A DNA stretch of 64,000 nt from Cellulomonas shaoxiangyii (GCF_004798685.1 NZ_CP039291.1:1674001-1738000), one strand, 5' to 3'. Counted from the stretch's first letter, positions 31,579 to 40,309 are shown. Numbers and translations are program-made. Notes: generated by a model not told the origin, from the sequence alone.

Positions 31579-33018
31579 CTAGCCGATGCGCTCGGCGCGA
31601 CCGAGGATGCCCTGCGGCCGGATGAGCAGGACGAGGATGAGGATCACGAGCGCGCTCGCGTAACGCATGTCGCTGGGCAGGACGATGGTCGACAGCTCGA
31701 CGACCAGGCCGATGACGACGGCGCCGACGACGGCACCCAGCGGCGACCCGAGCCCGCCGAGGGTGATGGCGGCGAACATCAGCAGCAGCAGCGTCGACCC
31801 GAAGTTGAACCGGGTCGAGTTGAGGTAGAGCGCCAGCAGCACGCCGCCCAGGGAGGCGAGCGCGGCCGACACGACCCACACGCCCCCGATGATCGCCTCG
31901 ACCTTGATGCCGGTCGCCGCGGCCAGGGCGGGGTTGTCGGACACGGCGCGCGTGGCGCGTCCCAGCCGCGTGCGCGACAGCGTGAGAGCGACGGCGGCGA
32001 GCACGACGACCGCGACGCCGACCGACAGCAGGGACTGGCCCGAGATCTGCACGGGGCCGATCTGGATGCGCGCCGAGATGCCGGAGACGATCGGGGCGGG
32101 CTGGGCGCCGTACACGAAGAGGAAGAGCGACAGCCCTGCCAGCGCGAGGCCGATCGTCACGATCATCTGCTGCGTGATCCCGACGCCGCGGCGGCGCAGC
32201 GGCGCGAAGATCAGCCGGTTGAGCAGCCACCCGACCAGCGCCCCGGCGGTCGTCGCCACCACGATCGCGAGCCACAGCGGCAGGTCCCACCACTGGACCG
32301 CCATGAACGCCGTCATGCCGCCCAGGGTGACGAGCTCGCCGTGCGCGAAGTTCGACAGGCCGGTCGTGCCGTAGATGAGGTTCGCGCCCAGCGACGCGAG
32401 GGCCAGCAGGATGCCGAACACGAGGCCGGCGAGCACGAGCTGCGCGTAGCGGTTGGTGCCCGGACCGGCACTCGCCTCGGTGCCCTCGCCCGTCTCGTCC
32501 GCCGGTGCGGTCCCCGCACCGCCCCCGCCGGGCGACTGCGACGTCCCGCCGTCGGTCGCCGCCGGCGCCGGGCCGCTGTCGCCGCCCTCGGCGCCGGGGG
32601 GGACGACCTGGAAGATCCGCCCCGCCGAGCGCCCGAGCACGACCGGGACGGTCGCCGCGTTGGCGGCGGGGTCGCGCAGGACCGTGCCCGCGGGGAGGGT
32701 CGACTCGTCGACGGTGACGGTGTAGTCGCCCGCCTCCGTCACCGGGACGGACGCGCGCCCGTCGGCGCCGGTCGTCGCCTCGGCGGTCGCCCCGCCGCCC
32801 TCGACGGTCACGGTGACGCCCGCGGCCGGGCCGACGCCCGGCGAGGTCACGGTGACGTTGAGGCACGCGGTGGTGGCGTCGGGCGTGCACGGTGCGGCTG
32901 CCGCGCGCGCGGGCGCCGCGACGACGGACGTCGTCAGGGCGAGCACGAGGAGGAGCAGGAGAACTGCCCCTCCGCGCCGCACGGCGACGGTCCGGTCCAG
33001 GCATGCGAGTGCTCGCAC
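31579..33018 (-). CDS. livH: LivH-type permease fused to an N-terminal secreted Ig/carboxypeptidase-regulatory-like domain
   Basis: 479 aa, against roughly 290-310 for plain LivH. Residues 1-40 are a signal-peptide-like segment (VLLLLLVLALTTSVVAA). Residues 44-140 form a predicted beta domain with two cysteines (44 and 52) and the pattern GVTVTVEGGGATAEATTGAD then DYTVTV, typical of SpaA/carboxypeptidase-regulatory-like folds. A Gly/Ser/Thr/Ala-rich linker (141-189) leads to the permease with LASLGANLIYGTTGLSNFAH, GELVTLGGMTAF, LSRTRLGRATRAVSDNPALA (ATPase contact) and FAAITLGGLGSPLGAVVGA. GTG 33018 has GGAGGT four bases upstream; an earlier in-frame GTG at 33045 is less likely. First gene of livHMGF. 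Confidence 0.88.
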   Translation of the reverse strand: MRALACLDRTVAVRRGGAVLLLLLVLALTTSVVAAPARAAAAPCTPDATTACLNVTVTSPGVGPAAGVTVTVEGGGATAEATTGADGRASVPVTEAGDYTVTVDESTLPAGTVLRDPAANAATVPVVLGRSAGRIFQVVPPGAEGGDSGPAPAATDGGTSQSPGGGGAGTAPADETGEGTEASAGPGTNRYAQLVLAGLVFGILLALASLGANLIYGTTGLSNFAHGELVTLGGMTAFMAVQWWDLPLWLAIVVATTAGALVGWLLNRLIFAPLRRRGVGITQQMIVTIGLALAGLSLFLFVYGAQPAPIVSGISARIQIGPVQISGQSLLSVGVAVVVLAAVALTLSRTRLGRATRAVSDNPALAAATGIKVEAIIGGVWVVSAALASLGGVLLALYLNSTRFNFGSTLLLLMFAAITLGGLGSPLGAVVGAVVIGLVVELSTIVLPSDMRYASALVILILVLLIRPQGILGRAERIG

Positions 33019-33339
33019 GGGGACCTCCGTCCTGGGTGGTGGCACGAGCGCTCGGTGCGCTGGAGCAGGTGGTCATGAGCCGGCGCCCGCCGGGTGGCAG
33101 GACGATAGGCACGGATTGTGTCCTGTTCATTACGCGGACGCGAGGTCCGGGACGGTATCGGTGCGCGCGTCGCCCGCCCGGAGCACCCCGGGATGGGCGT
33201 GTGTCCAGGTCGACGCGGCCGTCGCCCCCGTGGGGCTAGGCACGTGTCCGTCCGGTGGTCCATGATCGGAGGTGGGCCGGGCCCGGGGGAGACCGGCACC
33301 GTCCGTCCGATCCGCTCCACCGTCCCCGGGAGGCCCACC
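33019..33339. other. Intergenic region between livH and the GNAT gene
   Basis: About 320 bases without a gene. It holds the divergent livH promoter (33102-33129) and probably the GNAT promoter (a CATGAT at 33261-33266 is a candidate -10). I see no small ORF with a ribosome binding site and no strong hairpin here. Confidence 0.6.
33102..33129 (-). promoter_or_regulatory. Promoter of livHMGF
   Basis: Minus strand: -35 TGAACA (33129-33124), 16-base spacer, -10 TATCGT (33107-33102). The leader is about 80 bases, ending in GGAGGT before GTG 33018. Confidence 0.55.
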
Positions 33340-34026
33340 GTGCGGCCAGGCATCCAGGTCCGTCCGGCACAGGCGCCGGACCTCGACGCGCTCGTCGACC
33401 TCTGCCTCGAGGCGCGTGCGGAGGCCGGTGTCGGCGCCCAGCTCTGCAGCGACGACCGCGGCCGGCTGCGCGAGCAGCTGTCCGCCCTCGGCTCCGTCGA
33501 GGGCGGCGCCGTCCTCGTCGCGACGTGCGACGGCGCGCCCGCGGGGCTGCTCCTGTGCCGGCTCATGGGGCCGGGACTGTTCACCGACGCCGCCGTGCTC
33601 GCCCTGGAGGCGGTGTTCGTGCGCCCGGAGCTGCGGCGCCGCGGCATCGGGCACGCGCTGCTCGCGGCCGTGACGGCGCTGGCCGACGAGGCCGGCGCCG
33701 CCGACGTGTACGCCTCGCCGCTGCCCGGTGCGCGGGGCATGCAGCGCTTCCTGGCCCGTGTCGGCTTCGCCCCCGCGGCGGCGCACCGGCACGTCTCGAC
33801 CGCCGTGCTGCAGCGCCGGCTCCACCAGGACGCCGGCGCCCTGGTGGGTGCGCGCGGCGCGGCGGCCCGCGGGCTGGAGGACCTGATCGAGCGCCGCCGG
33901 CGCGCGCGGGGGCGGGCCGCCGCCGAGCCGCCGGGCGACGTCCGTCAGGCCCGGTCGATGAGCATGCACGTCAGGCGCGCCGTGCAGACGCGCCGGCCGT
34001 CCGGGTCCTCGACGACGACCTCGTAG
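33340..34026 (+). CDS. GNAT family N-acetyltransferase
   Basis: 228 aa. GNAT fold with the acetyl-CoA pyrophosphate loop in VRPELRRRGIGHALLAAV (RRxGIG) and the later block YASPLPGARGMQRFLARVGF. The substrate is unknown. GTG 33340 has GGGAGG six bases upstream. The last 27 or so codons (33945-34026) lie antisense to the end of the thioesterase gene; the GNAT fold itself ends well before this, near residue 165, and the tail is Arg-rich and probably unstructured. Confidence 0.82.
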   Translation: MRPGIQVRPAQAPDLDALVDLCLEARAEAGVGAQLCSDDRGRLREQLSALGSVEGGAVLVATCDGAPAGLLLCRLMGPGLFTDAAVLALEAVFVRPELRRRGIGHALLAAVTALADEAGAADVYASPLPGARGMQRFLARVGFAPAAAHRHVSTAVLQRRLHQDAGALVGARGAAARGLEDLIERRRRARGRAAAEPPGDVRQARSMSMHVRRAVQTRRPSGSSTTTS

Positions 34027-34391
34027 GTCGCGAGCGACCGTCCGCGGTGCAGCGCCGTCGCGCGCCCGGTCACGGTCCCCGACCGCGCGGAGCGGTGGTG
34101 GCTCGCGTTGAGCTCGATGCCCACGGCGGAGCGTCCCGGCCCGGCGTGCGCCTGGGCGGCGAGCGAGCCGAGCGTCTCGGCGAGGACGGCGGACGCGCCG
34201 CCGTGCAGCAGGCCGTACGGCTGCGTGTTGCCGGCGACCGGCATGGTGCCGGTCGCGCCGTCGGCGTCGACGTGGGTGACCTCGATGCCCATGCGGGCGA
34301 GCAGGGTGCCGTCGACGGCCGGCATCGGGAAGTCGGGCGTGACGGAGGCGGGAGCGGGGGAGGCGGCGGCGGGACCGGCGGTGTCGGACAT
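33945..34391 (-). CDS. PaaI-family hotdog thioesterase
   Basis: 148-aa acyl-CoA thioesterase of the hotdog fold. The active-site block is YGLLHGGASAVLAETLGSLAA, seen in pieces as LLHGGASAVLAETLGS, with the catalytic acid in the helix. Other family blocks are GIELNASHHRSARSG and TYEVVVEDPDGR. Probably cleaves aryl- or short acyl-CoA esters. ATG 34391 is 18 bases from the divergent polA start; the shared gap holds the polA -10. Its 3' end overlaps the GNAT gene by 82 bases. Confidence 0.88.
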   Translation of the reverse strand: MSDTAGPAAASPAPASVTPDFPMPAVDGTLLARMGIEVTHVDADGATGTMPVAGNTQPYGLLHGGASAVLAETLGSLAAQAHAGPGRSAVGIELNASHHRSARSGTVTGRATALHRGRSLATYEVVVEDPDGRRVCTARLTCMLIDRA

Positions 34392-34397
34392 GGCCGA

Positions 34398-34403
34398 TAG
34401 GTT
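34398..34403 (+). promoter_or_regulatory. -10 box (TAGGTT) of polA, leaderless type
   Basis: TAGGTT, six bases, then GTG 34410. The transcript probably begins at the start codon. Confidence 0.6.
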
Positions 34404-34409
34404 GGCACC

Positions 34410-37124
34410 GTGACCGCTGTGCAGCCACCGACCACCCCCCGCCTCCTCCTCATCGACGGCCACTCCATGGCGTACCGGGCGTTCTTCGCGCTGCCGGTCG
34501 ACAAGTTCGCGACGTCGACCGGCCAGCCGACCAACGCCGTCTTCGGGTTCACCTCGATGCTGGCGAACCTGCTGCGCGACGAGGAGCCGACGCACGTCGC
34601 GGTGGCGTTCGACGCCGGCCGCACCACGTTCCGCACGGAGCGCTACGAGGCGTACAAGGGCAACCGTGACGCGACGCCGGAGCCGTTCCGCGGCCAGGTC
34701 GACATCATCAAGCGGCTCCTCGCGACCATGCACGTCCAGGTGCTCGACAAGCCCGGGTTCGAGGCGGACGACATCCTCGCCACGCTGGCGGGCCAGGCGA
34801 CCGCGGCCGGCATGCACGTCGCGATCTGCTCCGGTGACCGCGACGCCTTCCAGCTGGTCGGGCCGTCGGTCACGGTCCTGTACCCCGTGAAGGGCGTCTC
34901 GGAGCTGGCCCGGATGACACCCGAGGCGGTGGAGGCCAAGTACGGCGTCCCGCCCGAGCGGTACCCCGACATCGCGGCGCTCGTCGGGGAGACGAGCGAC
35001 AACCTGCCCGGCGTCCCGGGCGTCGGGCCGAAGACGGCGGCCAAGTGGGTGACGCAGTACGACGGCCTCGAGGGTGTCGTGGCGCACGCGGACGCCATCG
35101 GCGGCAAGGCGGGCGAGTCCCTGCGCGCGCACCTCGCCCAGGTGCAGCTCAACCGCGAGCTCAACCGCCTCCTCGTCGACCTCGAGCTGCCCGTGGGCCC
35201 CGAGGACCTCGCCGTGCGGCCGTGGGACCGCCAGGAGCTGCACGCCGTCCTCGACGAGCTCGAGTTCCGGACCCTGCGCGACCGGCTGTTCGCGATGCTG
35301 CCCGACGAGGCGCGCGAGGAGCGCGTCGCCACCGCGGCCGCGCTCGACCTCGTCGAGGTGGGTGCCGGCGAGCTGTCGGCGTGGCTGGCGGAGCGCGGCG
35401 ACGCGCTGCTCGGCCTGGACGTGCGCGGGACCGGGAGCCCGGGACGCGGCGACGCCTGGGGCGTCGCGGTCGCCGACGCGCAGGGGCAGGGGGTCGCGTA
35501 CGACCTGGCCGAGATCGGCCCCGCGGACGAGCAGGCGCTGGCGGCGTGGCTCGCCGACCCCGCGCGGCCCAAGGCGCTGCACGCGGCCAAGGAGGCGTGG
35601 CACGCCCTCGACGGGCGCGGCCTCCCCCTCGCGGGCGTGGCGTTCGACACCGAGCTCGCCGCGTACCTGTGCCAGCCCGACCGGCGCGCGTACGACCTGC
35701 CCGACCTCGCGATCGGCTACCTGCACCGGGAGCTGACCGCCGACGACGCCTCGTCCGCGGGCCAGGGCGCGCTCGACCTCGAGGTCGACGGTGCCGACGA
35801 GGGCCGCCGGGCCGCGGTCCGTGCCGCAGCGGTGCGCGACCTCGTCGACGTGCTGGCCGAGGAGGTCGCGGACCGGGGAGCCACGGGCCTGCTCAGCGAC
35901 CTCGAGCTGCCCCTGCAGGCCGTCCTGGCCCGCATGGAGCGCACCGGGATCGCCGTGGACCACGCGTACCTCACCTCGCTCGAGCGCGACTTCGACTCCC
36001 AGGTGCAGGCCGCCGCGGCCGACGCGTACGCCGTGATCGGGCGTGAGGTGAACCTCGGGTCGCCGAAGCAGCTGCAGGAGGTCCTGTTCGACCAGCTGGG
36101 CATGCCGAGGACGAAGAAGATCAAGACGGGGTACACCACCGACGCGGCCGCGCTCACGGACCTGTTCGCGCGCACCCAGCACCCGTTCCTCGAGCACCTG
36201 CTGGCGCACCGGGACGCCATCCGCCTGCGGCAGACGGTCGAGGGTCTGCTGCGCTCGGTCGGCGCCGACGACCGGATCCGGACGACGTTCCAGCAGACGA
36301 TCGCGGCGACCGGGCGGCTGTCGTCCGCCGACCCCAACCTGCAGAACATCCCGATCCGGACGGAGGCCGGCCGCCAGATCCGCCGCGCCTTCGTGGTGGG
36401 CCCCGGCTACGAGACCCTGCTCACCGCGGACTACTCCCAGATCGAGATGCGGATCATGGCGCACCTGTCCGGGGACGAGGGCCTGATCGACGCCTTCCGC
36501 TCGGGGGAGGACCTGCACAGCTACGTGGGCTCGCGGGTGTTCGACGTGCCCACCGACGAGGTCACGGCGGCGATGCGGTCGAAGATCAAGGCGATGAGCT
36601 ACGGCCTCGCGTACGGCCTGTCGTCGTACGGCCTCTCGCAGCAGCTGTCGATCGAGGTCTCCGAGGCGTCGGCCCTCATGGCGGACTACTTCTCCCGGTT
36701 CGGGGGCGTCCGCGACTACCTCGGCGGGGTCGTGGACCAGGCGCGCGCGACCGGGTACACGGCGACGATCCTCGGTCGCCGGCGGTACCTGCCGGACCTC
36801 ACCAGCGACAACCGCCAGCGCCGCGACATGGCCGAGCGCATGGCCCTCAACGCACCCATCCAGGGCAGCGCGGCCGACCTCATCAAGGTCGCCATGCTCG
36901 GCGTGGACGGCGAGCTGCGCCGGCGCGGGCTCACGTCCCGGATGCTCCTGCAGGTGCACGACGAGCTCGTCCTCGAGGTCGCCGCGGGGGAGCGCGACGA
37001 GGTCGAGGCGCTCGTGCGCGAGCAGATGGGCCGCGCCGGCGACGCCGTGCCCGACGGCCCCCTCGACGTCCCGCTCGACGTGTCGGTGGGCGTCGGGACC
37101 AGCTGGCACGAGGCGGGGCACTGA
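34410..37124 (+). CDS. polA: DNA polymerase I PolA
   Basis: 904 aa. The N-terminal 5' nuclease (about 1-300) has LLLIDGHSMAYRAFFALP, FEADDILATLA, SGDRDAFQLV and the helix-hairpin-helix region DNLPGVPGVGPKTA. The central 3'-5' exonuclease fold lacks the needed acids: the first motif reads LDVRGTG instead of DxE and the C-terminal Tyr/Asp motif is absent, so no proofreading is expected. The polymerase domain has motif A DYSQIEMRIMAHLSGDE, O helix RSKIKAMSYGLAYGLSSYGL and motif C QVHDELVLEV. Residue 731 in the O helix is Tyr where E. coli has Phe762. Leaderless GTG start. Function: gap filling and repair, near uvrA/B/C. Confidence 0.98.
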   Translation: MTAVQPPTTPRLLLIDGHSMAYRAFFALPVDKFATSTGQPTNAVFGFTSMLANLLRDEEPTHVAVAFDAGRTTFRTERYEAYKGNRDATPEPFRGQVDIIKRLLATMHVQVLDKPGFEADDILATLAGQATAAGMHVAICSGDRDAFQLVGPSVTVLYPVKGVSELARMTPEAVEAKYGVPPERYPDIAALVGETSDNLPGVPGVGPKTAAKWVTQYDGLEGVVAHADAIGGKAGESLRAHLAQVQLNRELNRLLVDLELPVGPEDLAVRPWDRQELHAVLDELEFRTLRDRLFAMLPDEAREERVATAAALDLVEVGAGELSAWLAERGDALLGLDVRGTGSPGRGDAWGVAVADAQGQGVAYDLAEIGPADEQALAAWLADPARPKALHAAKEAWHALDGRGLPLAGVAFDTELAAYLCQPDRRAYDLPDLAIGYLHRELTADDASSAGQGALDLEVDGADEGRRAAVRAAAVRDLVDVLAEEVADRGATGLLSDLELPLQAVLARMERTGIAVDHAYLTSLERDFDSQVQAAAADAYAVIGREVNLGSPKQLQEVLFDQLGMPRTKKIKTGYTTDAAALTDLFARTQHPFLEHLLAHRDAIRLRQTVEGLLRSVGADDRIRTTFQQTIAATGRLSSADPNLQNIPIRTEAGRQIRRAFVVGPGYETLLTADYSQIEMRIMAHLSGDEGLIDAFRSGEDLHSYVGSRVFDVPTDEVTAAMRSKIKAMSYGLAYGLSSYGLSQQLSIEVSEASALMADYFSRFGGVRDYLGGVVDQARATGYTATILGRRRYLPDLTSDNRQRRDMAERMALNAPIQGSAADLIKVAMLGVDGELRRRGLTSRMLLQVHDELVLEVAAGERDEVEALVREQMGRAGDAVPDGPLDVPLDVSVGVGTSWHEAGH

Positions 37125-37130
37125 CCTGCA

Positions 37131-37170
37131 CCGCGGCTCCCGTCACCGTACCGGGTGACGGGAGTCGCGG
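37131..37170 (+). terminator. Hairpin terminator after polA
   Basis: A 17-pair stem with one G-T pair: CCGCGGCTCCCGTCACC, loop GTACCG, GGTGACGGGAGTCGCGG, followed by short T runs (TTTCGGG, then CTTTCGG). One of the few in the window with T residues after the stem. Confidence 0.8.
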
Positions 37171-37283
37171 TTTCGGGCGACTTTCGGGGATCCCGGTGCC
37201 CCGGGTGTCTGGAATGTCAGCCTGATCTGCGCCACAGTTGCGCCTGCGTGGCGACGGAGCCACCACGACCTGCGGAGGTGGCT

Positions 37284-37652
37284 GTGTCCGAGATCCACCA
37301 GGAGACCGACTACCAGCGCGTACAGCGCTCGCCCGAGTTCCAGGACCTACGTCGAAGGTTTCGCCGGTTCGTCTTCCCGATGACCGCGCTGTTCCTCGTC
37401 TGGTACTTCGCCTACGTGCTGCTGGCCAACTACGCGCACGACTTCATGAGCCAGCGCGTGGCGGGCAACGTGACCGTCGGCCTGCTGTTCGGGCTCGGCC
37501 AGTTCGTCTCCACGTTCGCCATCACGATGATCTACGCCCGGTGGGCGAACAACCGGCAGGACGCGGTCGCGGCCCAGCTGCGTGACGAGATCGAGCTGGG
37601 CACCGTCGGCGGCACCGCCGCCGTGCGCGGCGCCGAGGGGAGCCGGGCATGA
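37284..37652 (+). CDS. DUF485 family inner-membrane protein
   Basis: 122 aa, the YjcH-like partner gene that normally precedes acetate symporter ActP. The head is polar with SPEFQDLRRRFRRFVFPMT, then two membrane segments: about residues 33-53 (ALFLVWYFAYVLLANY) and 67-92 (VTVGLLFGLGQFVSTFAITM), with YARWANNR after the second. GTG 37284 has GGAGG five bases upstream. ATGA overlap with the next gene shows coupling. Confidence 0.9.
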   Translation: MSEIHQETDYQRVQRSPEFQDLRRRFRRFVFPMTALFLVWYFAYVLLANYAHDFMSQRVAGNVTVGLLFGLGQFVSTFAITMIYARWANNRQDAVAAQLRDEIELGTVGGTAAVRGAEGSRA

Positions 37653-39316
37653 GCGGCACGGTCCTGGCGGGCGTGCTGCCCGCGGCGACGGCACCGGCCG
37701 AGCAGATCGGCGAGCCGGTCGTCAACATCGCGATCTTCGGGGCGTTCGTCCTCGTGACGCTGGTGATCGTCTTCCGCGCCTCGCGGAACAACCGCAGCGC
37801 GGCCGACTACTACGCGGCCGGGCGCTCGTTCACCGGACCGCAGAACGGCACCGCGATCGCCGGGGACTACCTGTCCGCGGCGTCGTTCCTCGGCATCTGC
37901 GGTGCGATCGCGATCTACGGCTACGACGGCTTCCTGTACTCCATCGGGTTCCTCGTGGCGTGGCTCGTGGCGCTCCTGCTGGTCGCCGAGCTGCTGCGGA
38001 ACACCGGCCGCTTCACCATGGCCGACGTCCTGTCCTTCCGGCTGCGGCAGCGTCCGGTGCGCATGGCGGCCGCGATCTCGACGCTCGCGGTCGTCTTCTT
38101 CTACCTGCTGGCGCAGATGGCCGGCGCCGGCGGTCTCGTGGCCCTGCTCCTCGGCCTCGACACCGCCGCGGCGCAGGGCGTCGTCATCGCGGTCGTCGGC
38201 ACGCTGATGATCCTCTACGTGCTCGTCGGCGGCATGAAGGGCACCACCTGGGTGCAGATCATCAAGGCGATCCTGCTCATCGTGGGTGCCGGCGTCATGA
38301 CGGTCTGGGTGCTCGCGCGGTTCGGGTTCAACCTGTCCGAGCTGCTGCAGGGCGCGATCGACGTCGCGGGCGAGGGCGGCGAGACGCTCATCGAGCCGGG
38401 ACGCCAGTACGGCGCGTCGGCCCTCACACAGCTCAACTTCCTCTCGCTGGCGCTCGCGCTGGTGCTCGGCACGGCGGGCCTGCCGCACGTGCTGATGCGC
38501 TTCTACACGGTGCCGTCGGCGAAGGAGGCGCGCCGTTCCGTCGTGTGGGCGATCTGGCTGATCGGCATCTTCTACCTGTTCACGCTCGTGCTGGGGTACG
38601 GCGCCGGCGCACTCGTCGGCCCCGAGCGGATCGCGTCCGCCCCGGGCCGTGCGAACTCCGCCGCGCCGCTGCTGGCCTACGAGCTGGGGGGCGTGCTCCT
38701 GCTCGGGATCATCTCGGCGGTCGCGTTCGCGACGATCCTCGCCGTGGTCGCCGGCCTGACGATCACGGCGGCGGCGTCGTTCGCGCACGACATCTACGCG
38801 TCGGTCATCAAGCGCGGCGAGGTCGAGCCCGACAAGGAGGTGCGCGTCGCGCGCATCACCGTCGTGGCGATCGGCGCCCTGGCGATCCTCGGCGGCATCT
38901 TCGCGAACGGCCAGAACGTCGCGTTCCTCGTGGCGCTCGCGTTCGCCGTGGCGGCCTCGGCGAACCTGCCGACGATCATCTACTCGCTGTTCTGGAAGCG
39001 GTTCAACACGGCCGGTGCGCTGTGGAGCATGTACGGCGGGCTCGTGTCGTGCCTCGTCCTCATCGCGTTCTCGCCCGTGGTCTCGGGCAAGGTCGACGCC
39101 GCGACGGGGGAGAGCCTGTCCATGATCCGCGACACCTCGGTGGACTTCGCGATCTTCCCGCTCGAGAACCCCGGCATCGTGTCGATCCCGCTGGCGTTCC
39201 TGCTCGGCATCGTCGGGACGCTGCTGAGCAAGGAGCAGCCCGACCCGGAGAAGTTCGCCGAGATGGAGGTCCGCTCCCTGACCGGCGCCGGTGCGGAGAA
39301 GGCGACGCCGCACTGA
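37649..39316 (+). CDS. actP: Cation/acetate symporter (ActP-like, SSS family)
   Basis: 555-aa sodium:solute symporter with 13 or so membrane segments. The first conserved block is DYYAAGRSFTGPQNGTAIAG with DYLSAASFLGICG; later blocks are LVGGMKGTTWVQIIKAILL, GTAGLPHVLMRFYTVP and ISAVAFATILAVVAGLTI. With the upstream DUF485 gene this is the YjcH-ActP arrangement, so uptake of acetate or other short carboxylates (pyruvate, propionate) is likely. ATG overlaps the DUF485 stop. Followed by a hairpin. Confidence 0.93.
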   Translation: MSGTVLAGVLPAATAPAEQIGEPVVNIAIFGAFVLVTLVIVFRASRNNRSAADYYAAGRSFTGPQNGTAIAGDYLSAASFLGICGAIAIYGYDGFLYSIGFLVAWLVALLLVAELLRNTGRFTMADVLSFRLRQRPVRMAAAISTLAVVFFYLLAQMAGAGGLVALLLGLDTAAAQGVVIAVVGTLMILYVLVGGMKGTTWVQIIKAILLIVGAGVMTVWVLARFGFNLSELLQGAIDVAGEGGETLIEPGRQYGASALTQLNFLSLALALVLGTAGLPHVLMRFYTVPSAKEARRSVVWAIWLIGIFYLFTLVLGYGAGALVGPERIASAPGRANSAAPLLAYELGGVLLLGIISAVAFATILAVVAGLTITAAASFAHDIYASVIKRGEVEPDKEVRVARITVVAIGALAILGGIFANGQNVAFLVALAFAVAASANLPTIIYSLFWKRFNTAGALWSMYGGLVSCLVLIAFSPVVSGKVDAATGESLSMIRDTSVDFAIFPLENPGIVSIPLAFLLGIVGTLLSKEQPDPEKFAEMEVRSLTGAGAEKATPH

Positions 39317-39332
39317 CCGGACCGTGCCGCGC

Positions 39333-39366
39333 GTCCGCCCGTCCCGCACCCGCGGGGCGGGCGGAC
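39333..39366 (+). terminator. Hairpin terminator between actP and the methyltransferase gene
   Basis: A 15-pair stem with one G-T pair: GTCCGCCCGTCCCGC, loop ACCC, GCGGGGCGGGCGGAC. It lies between converging genes, and more GC-rich dyads follow up to 39410. Confidence 0.7.
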
Positions 39367-39418
39367 GGCCCGCCGGGCGCCCGCCGTGCCCGCGGGTGCG
39401 CCCGGCGACGCGACCGGC

Positions 39419-40246
39419 TCAGCCGGCGGCGGGCAGGTGCGTGACGAAGATCGCGGTCCCGGGGAGCACGCGCCCCCGCACGGGGCCCCAGCCGCCCCAG
39501 ACCCGCTCGTGGCCCGCCGGCCACTCGGGCTCGACGAGGCGGTCGAGCACGAACCCGGCGCCCACGAGGTCGGCGACGTGGTCGCCGAGCGTGCGGTGGT
39601 ACTCGGCGTAGAGCACGCGGCCGTCGGCGGCCTGCTCGACGTACGGGCGCCGGTCGAAGTAGGAGCGCGTGGCCGTGAGCCCGCCCGGCCCCGGGTCGTC
39701 CGGGAATGCCCACCGCACGGGGTGCGTCACCGAGAACACCCAGCGTCCGCCCGGGCGCAGCACCCGGGCGGCCTCGGCGTGCACCCGGTGCGGGTCGGGC
39801 ACGAACGGCAGCGCGCCGAACGCGGTGAAGACGACGTCGAACGTGGCGTCGGCGAACGGCAGGGCGCGGGCGTCGGCCTGCACGAGCGGGACACGCCCGC
39901 GGCCCGCGCCGGTGGCGGCCGCCCCGGCCGCCAGCATCCCGTGTGAGACGTCGGTCGCGACCGCGTGGGCCCCGGCGGCGGTGAGCCACCGCGTGCCCTG
40001 CGCCGCGCCGGCGCCGACCTCGAGCACGCGCGCGCCCGCGACGTCGCCGAGCAGCCGGGCCTGCGACTCGCGCACGCCCTCCGGGCACCACAGCAGGTCG
40101 ACGTCCCCGAGGAAGTCCCCGTGCTCCGCGAGGTACTCCCCGGCGTTGGCGTCCCACCACCGGCGGGCCGCGCGGCCGCCCTGCTCGTCGGGCACGCGCA
40201 GGAAACCCGCGCTGGCCAGCGTGTCGTCGCCCGATTCGTGGTCCAC
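39419..40246 (-). CDS. Class I SAM-dependent methyltransferase
   Basis: 275 aa. SAM-binding motif I is VLEVGAGAAQGTRWL, with motif II acidic residue in VATDVSHGML, the adenine-site DARALPFADATFDVVFTAF and the HPVRWAFPDDPG region after the core. Methyl acceptor unknown. The head WWDANAGEYLAEHGDFLG is typical of a group of actinobacterial methyltransferases. GTG 40246 follows CAGACT by six bases on the minus strand, so it is probably leaderless; the ORF continues upstream to 40306 but that would include the promoter. Confidence 0.85.
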   Translation of the reverse strand: MDHESGDDTLASAGFLRVPDEQGGRAARRWWDANAGEYLAEHGDFLGDVDLLWCPEGVRESQARLLGDVAGARVLEVGAGAAQGTRWLTAAGAHAVATDVSHGMLAAGAAATGAGRGRVPLVQADARALPFADATFDVVFTAFGALPFVPDPHRVHAEAARVLRPGGRWVFSVTHPVRWAFPDDPGPGGLTATRSYFDRRPYVEQAADGRVLYAEYHRTLGDHVADLVGAGFVLDRLVEPEWPAGHERVWGGWGPVRGRVLPGTAIFVTHLPAAG

Positions 40247-40252
40247 ACGTCC

Positions 40253-40258
40253 AGTCTG
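40253..40258 (-). promoter_or_regulatory. -10 box (CAGACT) of the methyltransferase gene, leaderless type
   Basis: Minus strand: CAGACT, six bases (GGACGT), GTG 40246. Confidence 0.4.
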
Positions 40259-40279
40259 TCCGATGCGGAATCCGTACCA

Positions 40280-40306
40280 GTGCGTAACAACGGCGTGACA
40301 ACGCAC
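40280..40306. promoter_or_regulatory. Inverted repeat upstream of the peptide ABC operon
   Basis: GTGCGT at 40280-40285 and ACGCAC at 40301-40306 form a six-base dyad with 15 bases between, just upstream of the -10 at 40310 and 22 bases from the methyltransferase -10. It could be an operator for one or both. Inference only. Confidence 0.25.
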
Positions 40307-40309
40307 ACC

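Noticed and set aside
33945..37121. A 1058-codon minus-strand frame with the thioesterase at its C-terminus
   Set aside because: The upstream part is the polA shadow. The thioesterase has its own ATG at 34391 and the fold starts there.
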